A stretch of DNA of 64,000 nucleotides from Saururus chinensis. Its lineage: Eukaryota > Streptophyta > Magnoliopsida > Piperales > Saururaceae. Below are positions 60,201-64,000 of this stretch, in pieces (the stretch's first letter is position 1; each line of letters starts with the position of its first letter). The notes under the pieces were generated by a model. It saw nothing but the letters and a program-made list of their open reading frames with translations. It did not search any database and had not been told where the DNA came from. Made by a program: the position numbers and the translations under genes. The stretch covers positions 8,799,001 to 8,863,000 of the forward strand of contig CP141148.1 in the NCBI GenBank assembly GCA_035235625.1, given 5' to 3'.

Positions 60201-61921
60201 CTCAACAGTCATCAAGACAAGCTTTGGTTATAGAATTTCAGGAGAAAGAAGAGATCAAGGCCGCTGTGGTATCTGAATACTACAATTCTGCTCTTGTCAT
60301 CAATGATCTGTACAATGCTCAGCTCCGAATTCTACTTATTAACTTACTGCATATGTGCATTCACAGCTTTCTATAAAGGCTGCAGGTGTTGGACTAACTT
60401 TGACAGCAGCCAGTACAGTCATCTTTGCAGAGCTGTCATGGACCCCAGGTGATATAATCCAGGCAGAAGATAGAGCTCATCGCATTGGCCAGGTACAGCT
60501 ACCTGTTGGCAAAGAATCTTGTGAGATGCGGCAGTTTGATGGTGTTGCATTTGAATTTACAGGCGTGTAATTAACATAAGCCCTAGATTGCATGTACAGC
60601 TACCTGTTGGCAGAATTAATTCGAACTGGGTGCAATTTGCCTGTTTCATTTAATGAGTCGTCCTACACCAATTTTGTGCATCAAGAGTTAAGCAGCAACA
60701 TTTTACCTGAATCGGCACATTCAGCCAATTTTTAGTATTTGGATTGGTGTACATGATTCAAAAATAGCCACCATTATGAGGTGTGTGGGCTTAATGAATC
60801 AGTCTATATTATTGATTTTGTATTTTTGAAGCTTCTTTCACAAATGAAGGGCGAATTTGGAGCCAAAGCATGATCTCTCAAACTAGTCTACTCCACTCAC
60901 CCTCTCACCTGTAGTCAGTTTTCATTGTACTTCTGCGGACAGTCAGCCTTTACTTACAGCCTCTAACATACATGTCATCTTTTTTCTCTATGCTTTAATT
61001 TTGCTAACAAATGGCCTGCTCATTTTTCATGCCTTGTCTTTGATTCTTTATCTGTCAATGTATCACTTTCATCTTAATTATCATCTAGCCTCCACACATT
61101 CTAGTGTTCTAGAAGATGGTGTTAACTATTTAAACTGATAATATGTGTTATGCACAAGAGATTTTATCCTGAGTTAACTGCTATAATATTGACAATTATT
61201 TCCTCTGCCATGGGGAATCTTGCTGCAGTTTTTGCTAGATTTGCCAAAACTAAAATGGCATAATAGTTAATTGTTCCCTGTATTCACTTGTGCAGGCATC
61301 ATCAGTTAATGTATATTACTTGCTTGCGAACGACACAGTTGATGACATAATCTGGTATGGCTCAATTCTTCTTTTGAGGGGCTTAATTCTATACTTGCAA
61401 GCTTATATTATAAACCAGTGCAAATTTTATGTTACGCGGAAGGCACATGGTGCACTGGAAGTGTCTTGTTTATTGTCAGTTATATATTAATAGGAAACTG
61501 ATTTTATTTGGTGCATTATAAATTTTGTTTTATTGTCAGGGACGTTGTTCAGAGCAAGCTAGAGAATTTAGGCCAGGTTATTTTCTTCATTCACCTTTTT
61601 TTCTGCCATTCTTATCTGAAAAAAGTTAAATTACGAAAGAGAAAATTATGGTTTATCTGGAGCTGTTTTCTTGAATGTGGTGCACCTGGGTTATATGTAT
61701 GCCGTGTGTATATATACATTGTTGAAGTGACAGCATTTCTCAAAACTCAGATGCTTGATGGCCATGAAAATTCGTTGGAGGCCTCTATCAGCCAAGCAAA
61801 TCAGAACCCCATAAAGTGTGGAACCCTTGACTCTTTCTTGAAACGGTGTCACACGGCAACTGACGACAGTTCAACCAGCGGGCATCCGGAATCGAAAAAT
61901 CCAAGGTTATGTGAAATGTAA
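48214..61921 (+). CDS. CHR18: SMARCAL1-like SNF2 annealing helicase (CHR18 type)
   Basis: The 24 exons splice in frame to 696 residues: 48214-48420, 48515-48569, 48685-48776, 48878-48933, 49012-49087, 49761-49827, 50343-50409, 50565-50631, 51380-51463, 51619-51660, 54450-54605, 54728-54805, 54944-55012, 55082-55147, 55259-55387, 56235-56291, 57346-57435, 57566-57631, 60028-60096, 60164-60268, 60367-60492, 61296-61354, 61540-61576, 61751-61921. Order: acidic N-terminus; HARP-like segment (about 119-162); Walker A GLGKT (223-227); DESH box (328-331); LTGTP (357-361); lobe 2 with AHHRPM (about 515-520); motif [13 protein letters not shown] (598-608, Arg602 and Arg605); C-tail with TLDSFLKRC (665-673). 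DESH, the HARP-like region and compact size mark the SMARCAL1/HARP group, which in animals rewinds RPA-coated DNA at stalled forks; the plant role is inferred. All motifs are intact. Intron 8 is GC-AG; introns 10 and 18 are repeat-filled. Length is close to Arabidopsis CHR18. Confidence 0.92.
50632..51379 (+). other. GC-AG intron after Walker A exon
   Basis: The exon ends ACTTTACAG at 50631 and the intron opens GCATGT; the next exon starts at 51380 with GCTATTGC. Only this junction keeps the reading frame (GKTLQ|AIAF). The nearby GTAGAT four bases later would shift the frame. GC-AG introns are a known minority class spliced by the ordinary spliceosome. Confidence 0.8.
51661..54449 (+). other. 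Intron 10, 2.8 kb, repeat-filled
   Basis: It separates the exon ending TDIL from the exon starting VVLSQWG. It contains a GTGGGCCC-rich repeat (about 51960-52960), an inverted-repeat MITE (52967-53591), and a stretch to the acceptor shared closely with 25000-25738. Frames at 52053-54214 are intronic. Confidence 0.8.
51964..56424 (+). repeat. Source block of the segmental duplication
   Basis: It runs from inside intron 10 to inside intron 16 and matches 23262-27711 in order and orientation. It contains small indels relative to the copy, such as about 40 extra bases near 52710-52750. The right edge of homology falls at ATATTGGTTATTG (56412-56424), a phrase that recurs nearby at about 56650. 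Confidence 0.9.
52967..53591. mobile_element. Inverted-repeat element (hAT-like MITE), copy 2
   Basis: It starts TAGGGCCGGTAAAATTCAAC and ends CGATTCCCAACCCTA, approximate inverted repeats, with GACCCAACCTG-type subterminal motifs. It is homologous in position to 24228-24853. Confidence 0.5.
56729..57160. repeat. Dispersed GTGGGCCC-type repeat in intron 16
   Basis: Phrases such as TTTGGACATGTGGGCC, GGTTGAGATT, CATTTAATTTCATCAAAT and AAATGGGCCCATACTTCAC match, in order, the repeat at about 52680-52940 in intron 10 (and 23990-24190 in the copy). It is therefore a repeat present at least twice in this gene's introns. Termini not defined. Confidence 0.55.
58062..58530 (+). pseudogene. LINE reverse-transcriptase C-terminal remnant
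   Basis: Plus-strand pieces read [18 protein letters not shown], then [20 protein letters not shown] and RESRFVR. These match the well-conserved C-terminal part of plant LINE reverse transcriptases (usual form VAEMRMLRWMCG-TR-D-IRN--I---LGVAPI-EKMRE-RLRW-GH). It is broken by stops and frameshifts. Only the 3' end of the element is present, as usual for LINE insertions. It lies in the sense direction inside intron 18. Confidence 0.8.
59260..59700 (+). mobile_element. Possible LTR fragment in intron 18
   Basis: It contains a strong TATA-like motif, CCTTATAAAAAGGCC (about 59447-59461), followed by leader-like sequence with no splice relevance to the host gene. No boundaries or target duplication were found, so this is tentative. 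Confidence 0.3.
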
Positions 61922-62080
61922 CTGGAACATGTATGTACATTCTGTAATCTTGTGATCTGTAATTCGCGGATCCATTTGTGTTTAAATTGCTTTAAGTTTG
62001 TTATGACGTGATATAATAGGCCACTTTTCGTTAGGCCTTTGGGCCTAATGCCTATGCCTTCTAAGTCCTAATTAAGATCT
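61922..62080 (+). other. Probable 3' UTR of the CHR18-like gene
   Basis: AT-rich sequence follows the TAA. No canonical AATAAA was seen; TGTAATCTTG/TGTAATTC phrases near 61942-61965 are typical of plant 3' ends. The poly(A) site cannot be fixed. Confidence 0.45.
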
Positions 62081-64000
62081 TCATGGCAGAGGCAGACTCC
62101 CTTGGAGTCTGCCCTTACCCTTCAGCCGTTCTCTTCAACACGGTGATACCTTCTCATAGGCGATGCCTAAGGTACTTTGTGTCGAAAAAAATAGAGATAT
62201 AATTGGGCACGGGAAGTGATGATTTATACCAAGGATGGTTAGGAATAAAGATAGAACATAGGACTCATGTAGCTACATCTGATATTTTAAAATGAACTAA
62301 AATTAATTTATTTAACAATTTTAAAATATAGTTATTAATATGGGACAGAGGGAGTATCGTCTTGGATTCTTTCGTGGACTAAACCAGCCCGCTTTGAGGT
62401 GGATGAGCATTTTTGTTCTGTTTTTTTCATTCTTTGGTTTGGTACACATCGAAGACCCTGCCCCCCAAATCCTAACCCCCTCCCAGAAGGTGCCTCAGGC
62501 CGAAACCACTGGGACATCTTCCCTCCAGGGGGAAAAGTCCTATCCGCCAAGCCAGTGGGTGAACTGTCAGGTAAATGGGCATCTTTAACGTTATATCTGC
62601 CAAACAATCAGAGTTCAGAAAGGAAAATACTAGACTAACAGACTGATTTATACCCCGTGGGGTTCATCATCTTATTGAGAAATACTTAGCTTTGACATTC
62701 TTTCCAAAGAAGTCTCCGCATGAATGAGTTTAGGCAATGAAGGGGTTCACATCCTTGGGGCCTACATGACTTTTAAAGTAGTATTTTTTTTGTCCATGTA
62801 GGTGCCAGCTAAGCGCTGGGGCATATGTGGTTTTTTTTTTAAAATTTTATTATTCTAAATGATGAAATCTTAACACTTGCCCACTCATGGACTCATCCCA
62901 CTCACATGCATGCCCCACAATGTGGATTTTGTCCTTTGGAAGGACCCCTCTACATACCCCCACCGCTCTCCTTCCAGTTCGTCTCCCACATTTTGCTCTA
63001 CCTAGATCTGTGTGCACCATACTCCGCCTAGATCCACAGCCAAGCAACTAGAAATCGCCGTTTTCGAGTATTTTCCTGACCTAGGTGTTGTTTTCAATTT
63101 CAAGTTGTCTAAAAAAATAATTTTAATCAAATTTCGTTATTTGAAAGGACGAAATCTTGTAAATTCATGTATACAATAATTTTGTCATTGTCAATGATGA
63201 AATCTATTTTAAGTAGATTTGTCCTTCCTAAGGATGAAATCTAACAAAATCCATTAAAGATGATTTCGCTATACAGGAGTCAATACTTGGCTGGTACCTA
63301 TGTGGCAAAAATTAACACCATTTCGGTAAATATTTCTAATTGAATACTATTTTAGTAAATATTTATTTTGATATTATTTTAATAATTTTTCCATTAATAT
63401 TTTGTATGCTACAACATGCATTGTTGATTTTGGGCTACCAATTGCTCGTAAAATTTCACCAGGGACTTGAGTTAAGTTGTGTCAGTAGGTTAGGGAGCAG
63501 TTGATAAGGTTGGTCAACACCACTAAGTGTACGAAGAATCAGAAGTCTACCTGGCACGAAAATATATTAGTAGAAATGACGCACTTGCCCCCCTTTGGTG
63601 TGGGGTGGTGAACTGGAGCGGATGAGGTGGCTAGAGGTGAGGGAGCCTATATCTAGCATTATTATACTCTCTCTATCTCAAATTAATAGCTTTATTTGGC
63701 AAACAAAATTGTTCTATATTAATAGCTTTATTTTGTTCTTTTTAAGTGATTAGGTGCTTAAAAAGGGACTATCATAAGCTTATTTTCCATTCTCTTTCAT
63801 CATTCAATAAAAATTACTATTTTTTTAAAATACAACTATTAATATGGGACAAAGGGAGTACACATACTAAAAAAAAATATAAATGATTTGGCCAAAGTTG
63901 TAGGTGAAAATATTAAACCTCACATTTTTTGATGTAGTTGTAAGTGAAAATATAAAACCCCACATTTTTAGATGTAGTTTGAATGAGAAAAATAGTCGCA
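62081..64000. other. Intergenic DNA with MITE sequence
   Basis: 62335-62640 has overlapping open frames on both strands without any recognised domain. A half-MITE ends near 62356 (ATGGGACAGAGGGAGTA) with no matching left end. Otherwise nothing is recognised outside the MITE at 63667-63858. Confidence 0.4.
63667..63858. mobile_element. Stowaway-like MITE, 192 bp
   Basis: Left end CTCTCTCTATCTCAAATTAATAG and right end CTATTAATATGGGACAAAGGGAG are imperfect inverted repeats. TA lies on both sides (63665-63666 and 63859-63860). The ends match the CTCCCTCYGTCCCA type shared by plant Stowaway elements. Confidence 0.7.

Noticed and set aside
62335-62638. Overlapping frames of 79-90 codons on both strands
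   Set aside because: Overlap each other on opposite strands, with a MITE terminus at one edge and no recognised domain or splice partners.

Overview
The window looks like nuclear DNA of a flowering plant with a repeat-rich genome. It has AT-rich intergenic DNA, many LTR-retrotransposon remnants, hAT, Stowaway-like and LINE pieces, and only two genes I can reconstruct end to end. Both have many short exons with plant-type GT-AG introns. I cannot name the species. All alignments between parts of the window were done by eye, so identities and some edges are approximate.

Layout. 1-22.5 kb is nested retrotransposon debris: an antisense LTR cut by the window edge; a 5.04-kb solo LTR (2336-7379) full of tandem repeats; a 6.4-kb solo LTR (9899-16337) that contains a decayed hAT transposon, which itself contains another solo LTR; a Ty1/copia integrase scrap; and a 1.7-kb solo LTR (19542-21269). 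22.5-27.7 kb is a truncated second copy of part of the SNF2 gene found at 48-62 kb. 28.9-30.2 kb (minus strand) is a small intact gene for an L7Ae/L30e-fold protein resembling RNase P/MRP subunit Rpp38. 30.5-34.8 kb holds a 0.5-kb tandem duplication, a CACTA-like fragment and a gene-leader-like stretch. 35.0-40.9 kb is a non-autonomous LTR element carrying only a decayed gag, interrupted by a 2.6-kb solo LTR with about 34 copies of a 20-bp repeat. 41.2-44.5 kb is another solo LTR. 48.2-61.9 kb is an apparently intact 24-exon gene for a 696-residue SMARCAL1-like annealing helicase (Arabidopsis CHR18 type). The last 2 kb has only MITE sequence.

How the parts relate. The two genes are unrelated housekeeping-type functions: replication-fork/DNA-structure remodelling, and probable RNase P/MRP or other L7Ae-type RNA binding. 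The most informative relationship is between the CHR18-like gene and its partial copy. The copy joins DNA from upstream of the gene directly to DNA from inside intron 10, so promoter, exons 1-10 and the Walker A motif were lost. It then gained a frameshift and lost a splice donor. Six elements are bounded by exact 5-bp target-site duplications as single LTRs, and only one element keeps both LTRs. The locus has therefore been shaped mainly by LTR-LTR recombination and nesting. I found no operon-like, CRISPR-like or clearly novel enzymatic system.
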